Below, piece after piece: positions 27,806-39,941 of a stretch of DNA of 64,000 nt. Origin of the DNA: Allomyces macrogynus ATCC 38327 (Eukaryota > Blastocladiomycota > Blastocladiomycetes > Blastocladiales > Blastocladiaceae); NCBI GenBank assembly GCA_000151295.1, contig GG745342.1, forward strand, positions 241,582-305,581, in the 5' to 3' direction. Numbering within the stretch: position 1 is the stretch's first letter; the number at the start of each line of letters is the position of its first letter. The notes under the pieces are model-generated. The model saw only the letters and a list, made by a program, of their open reading frames with translations, did not search any database and had not been told where the DNA came from. A program made the translations under genes and the position numbers.

Positions 27806-30800
27806 CCGCCGACGTGTCGGGCATTGGACGAGACTCGACTCGAGCGGCCGCGGCACCAGCGACTCGGGCGTCGGGCGGTACATTCACCTGAACGACGCGG
27901 AGAAGAACGCGAGCTACGGGTACCTGCACAATGCTATTTCGACGGCCAAGTACAATGTGTTGTCGTTTGTGCCCAAGTTCCTGCTCGGCGAGTTCTCGAA
28001 ATACGCGAACCTGTTTTTCCTGTTTACGGCGAGCATCCAGCAGATTGAGGGGATCAGTCCGACGAGCAAGGTGCGCTGCGCATGGTTGCTCGCGTGATTT
28101 CCGCGGCCAGTGGTTACGCGTGATTGACGGACGCGCCCGCCAACCGTCTAGCTCACGACTATCATCCCGCTCGCGGCGGTCCTGCTGTGCACGGCGTTCA
28201 AGGAGGCCATGGAGGACCTGAAGCGGCACCGCGCCGACAACGAAGTGAACGCGCGGCTCGTCAAGGTGCTCGTCGGGTCCGAATTCATCCCGAAGCGGTG
28301 GGATGAGGTCGTTGTCGGCGACATTGTCCGCGTCGAGAACGGCGAGTTTTTCGCGGCCGACCTGCTCCTGCTCTCGTCGTCGGAACCCGACGCGATCTGC
28401 TACGTGGAAACGGCCAATTTGGACGGTGAGACAAACCTGAAAATCAAGCAAGGACGGAAAGAGACGGGCCACTTGACGTCGCCTGAGCAAGTCGCGACAT
28501 TGCACGGCACGATCGAGTCGGAGCGGCCCAACAACTCACTTTATACGTTTGACGGCACGCTCAAGCTCGCCAACCAGCAAGTGCCGCTCGATCCGGCGCA
28601 GGTATTGCTGCGCGGCGCGCAGTTGCGCAACACGCCGTGGGTCTATGGCGTCGCCATTTTCACGGGGCACGAGTCGAAACTGATGCGCAACGCGTCGGCG
28701 GCACCGATCAAGCGCACCAATATGGAGCGTATGACCAATACGCAGATTGTGTTCCTGTTCTTGATCTTGCTCGCGCTCGCGCTCGCTTGCTCGGTCGGCA
28801 CGCTGATTCTCGACTTGGAGACGGTCCAGTGGTACCTTGCGTCGCGCGGCGCGAATGCTGAGTACACGGAGGGGGTCGCGTTCCTGCGCAATGTGCTCAC
28901 GTTCATCATCTGTACGTTGAACTTTCACCTCCACCATCCGTCCCGCGCCCGGGCCATTCCCTCACCGACCTGTTCGGTCGTCGTCTAGTGTTCAACAACC
29001 TGATTCCGATCTCGCTCATGGTCACAGTCGAGATCGTCAAGTACCAGCAGGCGCAGCTGATCAACGCCGACCTCGACATGTACTACGAGCTGTCTGACAC
29101 GCCGGCGTTGTGCCGGACGTCGTCGCTCGTCGAGGAACTCGGCCAAATCGAGTACATTTTCTCCGACAAGACGGGCACGCTGACCTGCAACGTCATGCAG
29201 TACCGGCAGTGCGTGATTGCCGGTACCTGCTACACGGACAAGCTGCCGGAGGGTAAGAAGAACGGCGACACCATGTCGGACGCGTCGGCACTGCAGATTT
29301 ACGATTTCGCGAGGCTGACCGCGGACCTCGACGGCCCGCACGGCGCGGACGTGCACGAGTTTCTGTTTTTGCTCAGTGCCTGCCACACGGTCATTCCTTC
29401 TTTGCCCGACGACGGTCTGCCGGGCGAGATCAAGTACCAGGCGAGTTCGCCCGACGAGGGAGCGCTGGTCGCCGGCGCGCAGGCGCTCGGGTACCTCTTC
29501 CACACGCGGCGGCCGACGACGATCACGATCAATGTGCGCGGGCCAGCGCGACGTGGAAGTCGAGGTGCTCAACATTTGCGAATTCAACTCGACGCGCAAG
29601 CGCATGTCGGCCGTGCTCCGCTTACCCGACGGGACCATCAAAGCTCTACACCAAGGGCGCCGATACGGTGATTCTCGAGCGGCTCGACAAGCGGCCCGGA
29701 ATGAACCCGTACGTGCCGGCGACGCTGGCCGCGCTGGAAGAGTATGCGACTGAGGGACTGCGCACGCTGTGTATTGCCCACCGCACGGTGCCGCCGGACG
29801 AGTACGCGGCGTGGGCGGCGGTGTATGAAAAGGCGGCGACGACGCTCGTGGATCGCGCCGAGGAGCTCGACAAGGCGGCCGAGTTGATTGAAAAGGATTT
29901 GGTGCTCCTCGGGGCCACAGCGATCGAGGACAAGTTGCAGGATGGGGTACCGGAGACGATTGCGACACTGGCCATGGCCGGGATCAAGATTTGGTATGTC
30001 GGGCGCCAGGCTCTCAATACCGCCGTGGTTCGAAAAACTGACGCGGCGGTGTTGATTTTTCGTAGGGTTCTCACGGGCGACAGGCAGGAGACCGCAATCA
30101 ACATTGGCTACTCGGCAAAGCTCTTAACCGAAGATATGAACCTGCTCGTGCTCAACTACGACAATTTCCCAGAAACCAAGGCCGAACTCGAGCGGCAGCT
30201 CGCACAAGTGCGGTCGCTTGCCGCGGCGACCGCCGCAACCACCGCCGTCGTCGACTACCAGGAACCAGTTGCTGAAACCATGACCACGGGCCTGTTGCGC
30301 GGCGCCAACACGACCATGCACTTGCTCGGGTCGGCCATGGGCATGCCGCTCAAGCAGACGGCCGCGTCGCAAGCCGCTGCGGCGGGTTCAAACGAGTCGG
30401 AAGCGCTCGCGCTGATTATTGATGGCCGCACGCTGCAGTTTGCGCTGTCCAAGGAACTCGAGCAGCAGTTTTTGGAACTCGCGTGCATGTGCAAGGCCGT
30501 GCTGTGTTGCCGCGTGAGCCCGCTGCAAAAGTCGTTGGTCGTGAAGCTCGTCAAGGAGCATCGCAGGTCGACGACGCTCGGTACGTCGATTGATGGACTC
30601 TGCGTGAGAGGGGTGGCCGAGAAACTGACACTTGGCGGATGGCTGGCCTCTAGCGATCGGCGACGGCGCTAACGACGTGTCGATGATCCAGGCGGCTCAC
30701 GTCGGGGTCGGGATCAACGGCATGGAGGGTCTGCAGGCGGCGCGGTCGGCCGATTTCGCGATTGCGCAGTTCCGGTACCTGCGCAAGCTGCTGCTCGTGC

Positions 30801-31795
30801 ACGGCGCGTGGTCCTACCAGCGGCTCGCCAAGCTGATCCTCTACTCGTTCTACAAGAACATTTGCCTCTACATGACGCAGTTTTGGGTACGCTCGCTGGT
30901 TGAGTCGTGGCGTGAACTTTGCTCCCCCACTTTGTCCCCCTTTTCGATTCTGAACTGACCCACCCGGGTCCGACGCTAGTTTGCCTTGTTCACGCTCTTC
31001 TCAGGTCAAACCGTCTACGAGTCATGGACGATCTCGTTCTTCAACGTAGCCTTTGCCGTGCTCCCGCCGCTGGTCATGGGCATTTTCGACCAACACGCGT
31101 CGGCGCGCATGCTTGACCGGTACCCGCAAATGTACTTCTCCGGCCCGAAAGGCGAGTTTTTCAACGTGCGCATCTTCTGGGCGTGGACGCTCAACGCCGT
31201 CTGGCACTCGATCGTGCTCTACTTTGTGACCACGACCATCTTCGACCCGGACGTGGTCATGGGCACGGGCCATGCCGCAGGCCACTGGGCCATGGGATCG
31301 ACGCTGTACACGGCGGTTCTCGCGACTGTCCTTTTTAAGGCGGCGCTTGCGACCGCCTGGTGGACCAAATGGGCGTGGCTCGCCATGTTCGGGTCGCTCG
31401 CGCTGTGGCTCGTCTTCCTGCCGATCTACGCAGTCGTTGCGCCGCTGCTCGGCGTCTCGCGCGAACTCGCGGGCGTTCAGTACCTCCTCGCTGCGCCCAC
31501 CTTCTGGCTGACGTCCGTCATTGTCGTACCGGCGCTCTGTCTCGTCCGCGACGTGGCCGTCAAGTACTACACGCGGCAGCACCGCGCGCGCGCGTTCCAT
31601 ATCGTGCAGGAGATTCAGAAGTTCAACTTGCCGGATTACCGGCCGCGGATGGAACGGTTCCGGCTGGCCGTGCACAAGGCGCGCGTCGCGCAGCGGCTCA
31701 AGCGTGCGCGCGGGTTTGCGTTCTCGCAGAATGAGTCGGGGCAGGCCGATTTGATTCGCGTGTATGATACGACGGTACGCAAGCCCAAGGGGTAA
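27806..31795 (+). CDS. P4-type ATPase (phospholipid flippase), 5' end missing, two 1-nt indels
   Basis: It moves aminophospholipids to the cytosolic leaflet of Golgi, endosomal or plasma membranes. Exons are inferred as 27806-28070, 28152-28911, 28989-29993, 30066-30580, 30654-30886 and 30980-31795 (introns 72-93 nt). Motifs in order: [10 protein letters not shown] and KYANLFFLF (N-terminus), [12 protein letters not shown] (the DGET actuator loop), SDKTGTLT (phosphorylated Asp), [24 protein letters not shown] across a splice, [11 protein letters not shown] across a splice, and [13 protein letters not shown] into the C-terminal membrane helices. Within exon 3 the frame slips twice: one extra C at about 29543 and one extra A at about 29640-29642. 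Everything else is well kept, so sequencing errors are as likely as inactivation. Confidence 0.85.
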
Positions 31796-32514
31796 AGGGG
31801 GGAGAGATTTGGGAGGGTGGGGAAGGCGCGAATCGGACTGAGGAGGAGGGGAATATACTCTTGACTTTGGTTTTGCGCGACGCGTCCTTTGTGGGGAAGG
31901 CCCATATTTCCTTTTCGAGGTCTTACTCTGATGTGAAGACTGTAGCGCACGCGCTTGTGCTACGGACCTGCAACATAACCAAGCGAGAGATACAACGCGA
32001 CGAGCCCACGATCGGTGCTGCCTCACCAGGACGGGCTGGGCGTCAAACTCGCAGACGAGAGCAAGGGCGTGGGGGAGACACGATTCCATGGACAAACTTC
32101 CGGCATTGAACATGTTTGGTCGGTCGATTTAACGTGTCACTTCATCGAGAGCGAAAAGGAGAGAGACAATGATGGAACGCTTGAGGTTAGGGGGTAGGCT
32201 GCTCGATAGTCAGCAGCGCCGTCTGGGACACGGGTGCCGAATGGTACTGTTGTTCCGTACGCCAGCTCTCGTTTTGTTTGACCTGAGTTGAACTCATTTT
32301 TGCTCAGCAATTGTCTTCAGGCCAGCGCATTGAAAGTACGCAGCTGTCTCACTGTTGCTCGCTTTGTCTCTCTGTTGTGGGGCGCGCGTTGGCCGCGGAT
32401 CACTCGCTAAACCTCGCCATTGGGTTCTCGTCGTCATCGACTTGCGCAAGCAGTCAAAATGAAACGCATCAATGACTGGGGGTGGGTGGAGTGCGTCATA
32501 TTGGTCCAGCTAAA
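31796..32514. other. Intergenic region
   Basis: No gene or repeat recognised. It holds the 3' flank of the P4-ATPase and the far upstream region of the second tRNA-Gln. Confidence 0.4.
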
Positions 32515-32522
32515 TATATACC
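32515..32522 (+). promoter_or_regulatory. TATATACC box 52 nt upstream of tRNA-Gln
   Basis: Same octamer and nearly the same distance as at the first tRNA-Gln gene (24995-25002), set in otherwise different flanking sequence. Confidence 0.5.
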
Positions 32523-32566
32523 AAATCCGGCCCCTGTGAGAACCGCCACCGTAAGGAGGAAAAATC

Positions 32567-32638
32567 GGTCCCATAGTGTAGTGGTTAGCACTCTGGACTT
32601 TGAATCCAGCAACCTGAGTTCGAATCTCAGTGGGACCG
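32567..32638 (+). tRNA. tRNA-Gln (anticodon TTG), copy 2
   Basis: The 72-nt sequence is identical to copy 1 at 25046-25117, including the discriminator G, with the same cloverleaf and TTG anticodon. No strong T run follows closely; the first TTTT is about 60 nt downstream. Confidence 0.95.
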
Positions 32639-33195
32639 TTTATTAATGGATTGTGATTCTGTTTGCGCACCGCACCAGATGTCGGCTTTCTTGCAATCTT
32701 TTGCCAGCGGTGTTGAAGGAACAAAATCATTGACTGGATTTGACCCCACTAGTCGGGTGGGTGTCTCTGGCAGGCCTGTGGAACTCGCTCGCCAGAGAAC
32801 ATAATTAGTTTGAGCACGCCATGGGGTCAGTGCTGTCAGAATGAAGTGCGGCGCCCTGCACAGTAGACACCCTTTCCTGTGAGCGCGAACACGGACGATC
32901 TTTCGTTGGGCATTCATGTGTGTGAGGGGGAAGGGGATGGCGACTCTGACCTCGCGGCTCTGCCAGTCATCGAATTCCATGCAATAAATATTGATTGTTC
33001 CCGGCACAAGTCTTCCCGGCCCGCTCCCTTCCCTCCACCCGCGGCAACATCCCTATCATGTACGTGATACAGTCCCCGCCCGCTATCCATCCGTGCGGGG
33101 CTCCGTGCTTGCAGCAAAGTCGCATCAATCAAATGGCTTCCCCAGTCGTCGTTACACGCTTCCCCCATCCCCCCCCCCCCCCCCCCAAAGTTAGT
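32639..33195. other. Intergenic region with a poly-C run
   Basis: No gene recognised. A near-continuous C run lies at about 33168-33186, directly downstream of the protease stop codon. Confidence 0.4.
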
Positions 33196-35070
33196 TCACG
33201 AGAAGAGCACGGCCGACGCGTTGGCGAGCGTCAGTAGGCCCGGGTCCGAGTACAATATGGCGTTGGGCGACGTCGAGTTGGACGGCAAGCCCGTTAGCAT
33301 GGCTGTCGTCGCGGTGCGCACCAGGTACTCTTTCGTGAGCGGCACGCCAACGTTGAATTGCGCGAGGAGTTGTGCGATTACGCCCTATAATTCACCCCGT
33401 CAGCACCGCGTCCCAACCGCATCGAATACCGGAACCCGTACCGCAGCATGCGGCGCCGCCATACTCGTCCCGCTCATCAACTTGGTCGCGTTGACCCCCA
33501 ACGTCGATGCGCCGAGCACGGCCTCGCCCGGCGCAAACAGCGTCACACACTTGCCGTAGTTGCTGAACGCCGAGATCGTGTCGAAGCGCGACATGGACCC
33601 GACGACGACCGCGGCCGAGCACGACGAGGGCGACTTGACACACGCGTCAGCGGCCGAGTTGCCAGCAGCAACAACGACGTGCACGTTGGCCTGCGTCGCG
33701 GCGGTGATGGCGTTGTTCAGGAACGTGGAAAAGTCGCCGGAGATGGACATGTTGATGATGCTCGGGCGGCCCGTCGAGGTGGCGCGGTTCACGACCCTAT
33801 AGGACGCGGTGGTGGGGCGTGAGCGGACTGCGACATTGACGATGGGGACATGGTTCAGCGAGCGCACGCACCAGTTGATGGCGGCGACGACCGTCGACCA
33901 GAACCCGGACCCGGCCGCGTTGAGCACCTTGACGTCGATAATGTTGGCGTTTTTCGCGACCCCGTAGTTGGTCCCGGCCATGACGCTTGCGACAAACGTG
34001 CCGTGGCCGTTCAAGTCGCCGTCGGTCTCATTCACGAGATTCACGCCAAGAATCGCGCGGCCGCCAAAGTCCGAATGTTCTAAGACATGAGGCCCACCAC
34101 CGTCAGCGACCCCATCCTCGAGCGGACCATGAACGCGAGACCAGTGAAACCAACAACGTACGCGAAAACACGCCCGTGTCCAAAACATACACGTCGACCC
34201 CGGCCCCGGCACGCGTCATGAACGCATACTGCCCCGCGGACGTGGCCGTGATCGCCGGCTTCGACCGCGCACTAATCCTCGCCAGCCCCCACGCGCTCGT
34301 CGCCAGCGGCGCCTGGTAGACCGTACTCCCGACCTGCGTCCAGGGCGTCCCCTGCCACCCATTCAACTTCACGGCCGCGTCGCGCTCCACCATTGCCACT
34401 TCGGGCCGCGCCCGCAGGAGAGCGACCGCGCGCGCACTGCGCAAGACCGCCGCGTACCCACGAATCGGTGCCGGGTCCTTGCCGGCCACCAACGTCACAG
34501 GCGCGCGCGCGTTCAGCCGCGTCCGCCGAGTCCCGCGCCGCCGGCCCGACGTGTAGTTCCGCTGCGGACGAATGTTGTAGGTGTGCACGAGGCCGCGGTA
34601 CCGCCACCGCGTGCGAGGCGGGTCGTCGGAAGACACGGACCCGCCATCGACGACGGGCAGGTCGCCGTCGGTCGCCGGGCCCGTGGTGGCCGAGACGTTG
34701 AAGACGTTGGCGGCGGCCCACGCGAGATGATGCCGGACTACGCGAGGGGGGAGAGAGCGCAATGAGGATAGCTGCGCGCGGGGCAGCGGACGGGAAAAGC
34801 GCAGGGCGCAGAATGGAGGTGCGGACATTCCGAGTCGGTCAAGCCTGCTCGCAGCTGCACAAGGTACCGGTTCCCGACGGCGGGCGTGCTGCGTGTGCTG
34901 CTGGTGCTGGTGCTCGTCATGGCTGCCGCGGATCCGGACGGGGAAGGAGGGACCGACGCGGCGTGCACAGCGCCGACAACGGTGAGGGTAGCGAGCACGG
35001 CCAGGATCAAGGCAGCAGCGCGCAAGACGGCAGCGATCGGCGCGGGCCGGGGTTTGGAGGAGCGGAGCAT
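33196..35070 (-). CDS. Secreted subtilisin-like serine protease (S8, proteinase K type)
   Basis: Five exons are inferred (35070-34827, 34737-34162, 34079-33872, 33796-33442, 33384-33196; introns 57-89 nt), giving 523 residues. It starts with a signal peptide (basic RSSKPRP, then a hydrophobic core AALILAVLATL, then VHAAS). An inhibitor-I9 propeptide follows (RYLVQLRAGLTDSE-F-RHHLAWA across a splice). The catalytic triad is visible: Asp in DVYVLDTGV, His in DLNGHGTFVA and Ser in SGTSMAAPH, with the oxyanion Asn in VVVAAGN. The third intron (75 nt) keeps frame, and removing it gives AINWVVNRA, the family pattern. The propeptide should be removed in the secretory path. The role is probably extracellular protein breakdown. 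Confidence 0.88.
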
Positions 35071-35670
35071 GGTCGTCGTCTGGTTGCTGGTTCGAGAGCA
35101 GAGAGGAGAGGAGCTGGAGGGGCAGGGCAAGGCAGGCGGGCAGAGAAGAGCAGGTGCGGGCAGTGCAGGGACGGTTGCGGAAGGTCGCGGCGCGCGGGAG
35201 CAGAGCCGTTGTCGCCAGCTTGGTCGTGCAGGTCGTGCGCGAGGAGCGGCACTGGTCCAGTTGGTGGTTGCTCGCACGCTGGTGGCCGCTGCAGCCAAGC
35301 ATGCGGGACGCGTCAAGCACCATCACATCGTTTGGGCGTCGTGCGTGTGGCACCGCTCTCGGCTCTCGGGCTGGGAAATGGCAACAAATGAAGTTCATTC
35401 CCAGTCCAGCCTTGCTTTTCTATTAACCACCTGCTCGACGTGTATTGATAAACGGCGGCCAAGCACGGTCAAGCGCTGATTTCTGTCACTGGTGCAACGT
35501 CGGGATTTGCCCAGTGCAGGACACGCGCCATGGAAGTTGACATGTGCATTGTGTTTGGAAATCATGACGCGCTGCTTCAGCCAACTAATCGAGCAAAAGG
35601 CAAAATGAAAAAGGGAAGCACATATTTCATTTCACCTCTCCACCCATCATCCTCAACCGCAGCAGCTGGC
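35071..35670. other. Intergenic region between protease and NOT4
   Basis: It contains the protease promoter and the 3' flank of NOT4. Minus-strand frames reading through from upstream into the protease have no family-like content before the signal peptide. Confidence 0.4.
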
Positions 35671-38600
35671 TTACACCAACCCGGCCTTGCGGTTCTTCTT
35701 GACCACCTGCTTGACGCGCAAATCCCACTGTTGAACCTCCTTCTTCGCCGCCTTGATCTGCTGTTCCATCTCGACCAAATCCTCCTCGCTCGCCAATTCG
35801 ACCTGCGCGACCTCGGCCGCCAACTGCTGCAACAGCGCCGTCAGCGCCGCATGGCCCTTATCCTCGTCCTCGACCTTGGCGGACACTGGATCGGCGGGAG
35901 CCGCCAGCGCCGGCTTGATGGGCGCGCCAAACAGTGCTGCAACCCCGGCATCAAAAAACGACGTGATGTTGGCCGTGACCGCAAGCATCCACTGCCGCTG
36001 CGCCTTGGACGGGGTTGCGATCGCCGCCGCCGACGCGGGGGAGACCGACACGGCGGGGGCCGTGGGGGCGGTCGTGCTGGCCTTCTTACCCGCACCACCC
36101 GCGCTCTTCTTCCCACCCGTCCCATTGCCCGTCGCGTTACCCGCGGGCACCGCCAAACTTGGGTCGCGCACCCACGCGTCGAGCGCGGCCGCGAGCTGTG
36201 CGAGATCCACTTGCGCGAGCGCCGCGACGGCAGCCGACACGTCCACGGGCGGGTCTGACGCGGCGGCGAGATCGGGCGACATGGGCACCGACGCGGCCGA
36301 CGACGCGGCCGACGCCGTGTCGTCGTCCTCGGTGTCCGACTCGGGGCCGTAGAAGAGCGTCGTCGTGAGCTCGACGCCGTTGAGCGTCACTTTGCGCTCG
36401 GGCGGCGGGGAAGGGGTGCGCGGTGCCGGTTCGGGCGCGGGAGTAGGGGCCGGCGACGGCGACTTGTGCTTCGCTGCGGGCGTGTCCTTGGGTGGCTCGG
36501 CAGTGGCGACAGGTGCGGGCGTAGGCGTGCGCGCCGGCGACTTTTCCTGATTCTTGATCGTCGTGACCGTGGGTGCCGGCGCGTCGGCGGGCTTGTCGGC
36601 GGTACTCGACTTCGTCTCCACCTCGTTCTTGACCACTGGCTCAACCATGACCGGCTCGTTCTTCGCCACCGGCTGCTCGTTCTTGGCCACGACCACCGCA
36701 GGCTTCGCGTCCTTCTTCCCCTCCTGATCCTTGCGCGTGCCGACTGGGCTCTTCCTCGTCTCGACCGAACTCTTCTTGGCCGCCGGCACCTCCGCGGGCC
36801 CCTTCTTCGTCTCGACAGGGCTCATGACACGCTGACTCGCCGCTCGACTCCGTGGGGCACTCGGCGTAGGACTCGCCGCGCGCGCCGGCGCGGCCATCTG
36901 CTGCTGAAATTGCTGCAGCTGCGGGTCAGGCACCACCCGCACACGCGCCGGCGGCGTCGGCGTATCCATCGCCTCCTGCACCGGCACCGCCGCGGGTACA
37001 GGGCTCGCGACCCTTGCGACAATCCCCGCCGGCGGCCCGGCAACCGCGGGTGGTTTTCCCGCGAATCCCGGCGGCGGCCCAGCCGGGGACGACGGCGTCG
37101 ACGACGCCTGCGATCCAGCAAGCGACGCGTCGTGCAGTTTCTGGAACAGCGACGTGGCGCGCAGCGGCGCGGGGGGCATCGGCGCGGCGAGCGACGGGAG
37201 CGTGCCGGTGCTCGAGCCCATCGGGGACGAGACTCCGCGCGGGGCCGTAGAGGGTGGGGTGAATGCGGCCGCCGGGTGCGGGGAGAAATACACGGGCGGT
37301 GGGGGCGGTGGTGCGTGCGTGTGCGGTGCGTGTGGCGCTGGTGGGACGGGGGACCTGGCGTGCGGCGGGAAGTCCATGCGCATCGCGAGCATGGCCGGGT
37401 CTTGGAAGAGCACATCTGGACATGGAGAACGCGGAAATCAGTCAATGGCCGGGCGCGGGTCGATAGATCCGACGAGACACGTACTTTGCCCGGGTGGCGG
37501 GCCTGGCGGGAACCCAGCAGGTCCCGGCGACGGCACGGCCTGCTGCTGCTGTGCTTGCTGTTGTTGGTGCATGTGGAACGGCGGCATCCCAAACGGCGGC
37601 GGCTGCTGCCCTGGCTGCTGGGCCGCGTGCGGCGGAACATGCTGCGGCGGCGTCTGCGGGCGGAAGAGCGTGCCGGACGCACTCCCGGCCTCGGAAATCG
37701 ACCGTCTCAGCGGCGCGAGCAATCCACCCAGCGGCAACGCCGCCGCGGGCGCGGCCGGCGCGGCCGCAGTCCCGAGCGGCTGCACGTACGCGGGCCCGTT
37801 CCCATTCAATAGCGCGACCAAACTGTTTTGCCGCGACAGGAGCGCTGCCGCGGCATTTATGGGCGTCGAACTGCCCGATACGTTGGGCGCCGGTGTCGGC
37901 ACCGACGCGAGCGCCGTCTTTTCCTCGAGAATATCCGTGAGCAAGTCGCCCGTATCGAGCGGCGTAAACGACCCGCCGTAGACGGTCGGCGGCGGCGCGC
38001 GTGACGCGTCCATCGCGCGCAAGACCACACGGGAGGACGCGAGCATCCACTCGGCGCTGCGCGCGGCCGCGTGCTGCACGGCGCCGTCGGCCAGCGCCTG
38101 GATCGTCGCCTCGGAGGGCGCCCACTCGACGAGCGGCACGGGCACAACACGGACCGCCGAAAAGATGTACGGGCCCAGATCGAGCGGCTTGGGTTTCGCG
38201 AGTTCGCGCAACCTTGCTTCCTCGACGAGCCGCGCCTCCTCCTCGCGCCGCGCACGTTCTTCGGCATCGGCCTTCGCACGCGCTGCGGCTTCTTCCGCCG
38301 CCTTGGCCTGTGCGAGTTTCAGACGCGCTTCTTCCTCGGCGGCCCGCGCCGCGCGTTCTGCGGCTTCCGCACGCGCCTTGGCCTCGGCTTCGGCTTTGGC
38401 TTTCGCCTCGGCGGCCGCACGCGCCTCAGCTTCGACCCGCGCGCGTTCTGCAGCCTCGGCCTCGGCGATCGCCATGGCGCGCGCCTTGGCCTCGCGAATC
38501 GCCGCGAGCCGCTCGCGCTCTTGCTTTTCGAGCAAGTCCCGCTCGCGCTGCTCGCGTGCCTCGCGCGCGGCTTGCTTCTTGGCCGGATCTTTCTTGGCAC

Positions 38601-39941
38601 GGGTGGGGGTTGGGATCGGGGCGGTGGCCGAGGGCGGTGGGAAGGCATCGATGGGGGCGGTGCCCGCGGTCGAGCGCTTGGAGGTCGTGGACGAGGTCGA
38701 GGGCGTGCGCTTGGGCGGTTGGGTCACGGGGGACGTGGACCGGACGGAGTTTGGAGTCGTGCTTCTCGACTCGGGTTTCTTGGACGCCCTGGTGGAGTGG
38801 GAACGGGGCATGGTGAGATCGGGGACGATGTGAGATCGAGATGCATCGGAGGAAGCGTACCAGGATGCGGTCGCCGGTAACGCCGGTCCCGACGACGCGG
38901 CCGATGCCGATGCCGTGACCGTTGGCGCCGCGCTGACCGACGACATCGACCCGGACCGCGTGATCGCCGTCGACGACGACCCGGACGCGGTTGACGCGTT
39001 ATCGTCGTCGCGGTCGGCCTCGGCCGCAGCCGCCGCGGCCGCAGCCTGCTTGCGCCCTTTCGGCCCAAAGTACCGCGTGCCCGGCAGACCGCGCGGCGAG
39101 ACGATCGCGTTGGCGGCGACATTGTCGATGACCTCGTGCAGGAAATTGCAAATGGCCGTCGTGCATTGCCGACCTTGCAGCCAGGCCGCGCAGTACTTGG
39201 TCGCGCCAAACGTTGCGTGTAACATCCGGCCTTCGAGCAAACTGCCGTCCACGTACTGGATCGCGCGAATCGCTTCGTGCGCGGCCGAGTAGGTGATGTG
39301 CACTGCAATCTGGTTCTCGCCCGTCTTGCCGCCGACCGTCTGCGGCGGGCGCCGCGTCACGTTGAGCTTGACGATGCGGCCAAACTGGCCAAAGTAGTTG
39401 TCTGACTTGAGCAGCTGGTTGATTGGGTCAAGCACAAAATGGTAAGTACGTGGCCGCATGTTGTGGTCGGCCGCAGCTTGAGAAAAAGGAAAGCACCTCC
39501 TCATTCGCGTACTTGGCCGGCAACCCCGTCACGTAGACGAGCGTGCGCTGTGTGACCTTGGTATCCTTCAAGTGCGATCGGTCGTCGATTGCGTACCGCT
39601 GCTGCCGTGCGCGCGCGCGCCGCTTGCGGTCGGCGTTGAGCCGCAAGAGCTCGTCGGGCGGGACCGGGTTGAAGACGGCGCTCTCGTCATCGAACGGCCG
39701 CCGGCACGCCGGGCATAGCTGGTTCAGGTCCTCGCGGATGTGGTTCCAGCAGAACCGGCAGATCTGGTTGAACGAGTGGAAGAGCGCGTGTTGGGACCGA
39801 CCATAAAGTGCGTGGGTCATCATGGTGGTAACGAGGAGAAATCGAGCGCACCTGGTAGCCGCACGGGCACGGGAAAAAGTACTTGTCGACGGCGTCGATC
39901 TCCTCGCAGCACAGCGGGCACAGAAGGTCGTCGTCCTCCAT
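35671..39941 (-). CDS. NOT4: Not4-type E3 ubiquitin ligase (CCR4-NOT complex)
   Basis: Four exons are inferred (39941-39852, 39763-39497, 39414-37485, 37415-35671; introns 88, 82 and 69 nt), giving 1343 residues. Residues 8-50 form the C4C4 RING specific to Not4 (CPLCCEEI, CPCGYQ, ICRFCW, LCPACRRPF). An RRM follows (TLVYVTGLP, YFGQFGRI, AVHITY) and then a CCCH zinc finger (C-x8-C-x5-C-x3-H in the segment after ATKY). The rest is a very long disordered C-terminus: Ala/Glu/Arg coiled-coil region, Pro-rich parts and Ala/Thr/Lys tracts, much longer than in yeast. It ubiquitinates proteins on stalled ribosomes and takes part in mRNA decay. The exon joins restore the motifs exactly. Confidence 0.9.

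Noticed and set aside
27447..28097. Open frame running across the N gap
   Set aside because: The N stretch is translated as unknown residues; only the part after 27806 belongs to the P4-ATPase.
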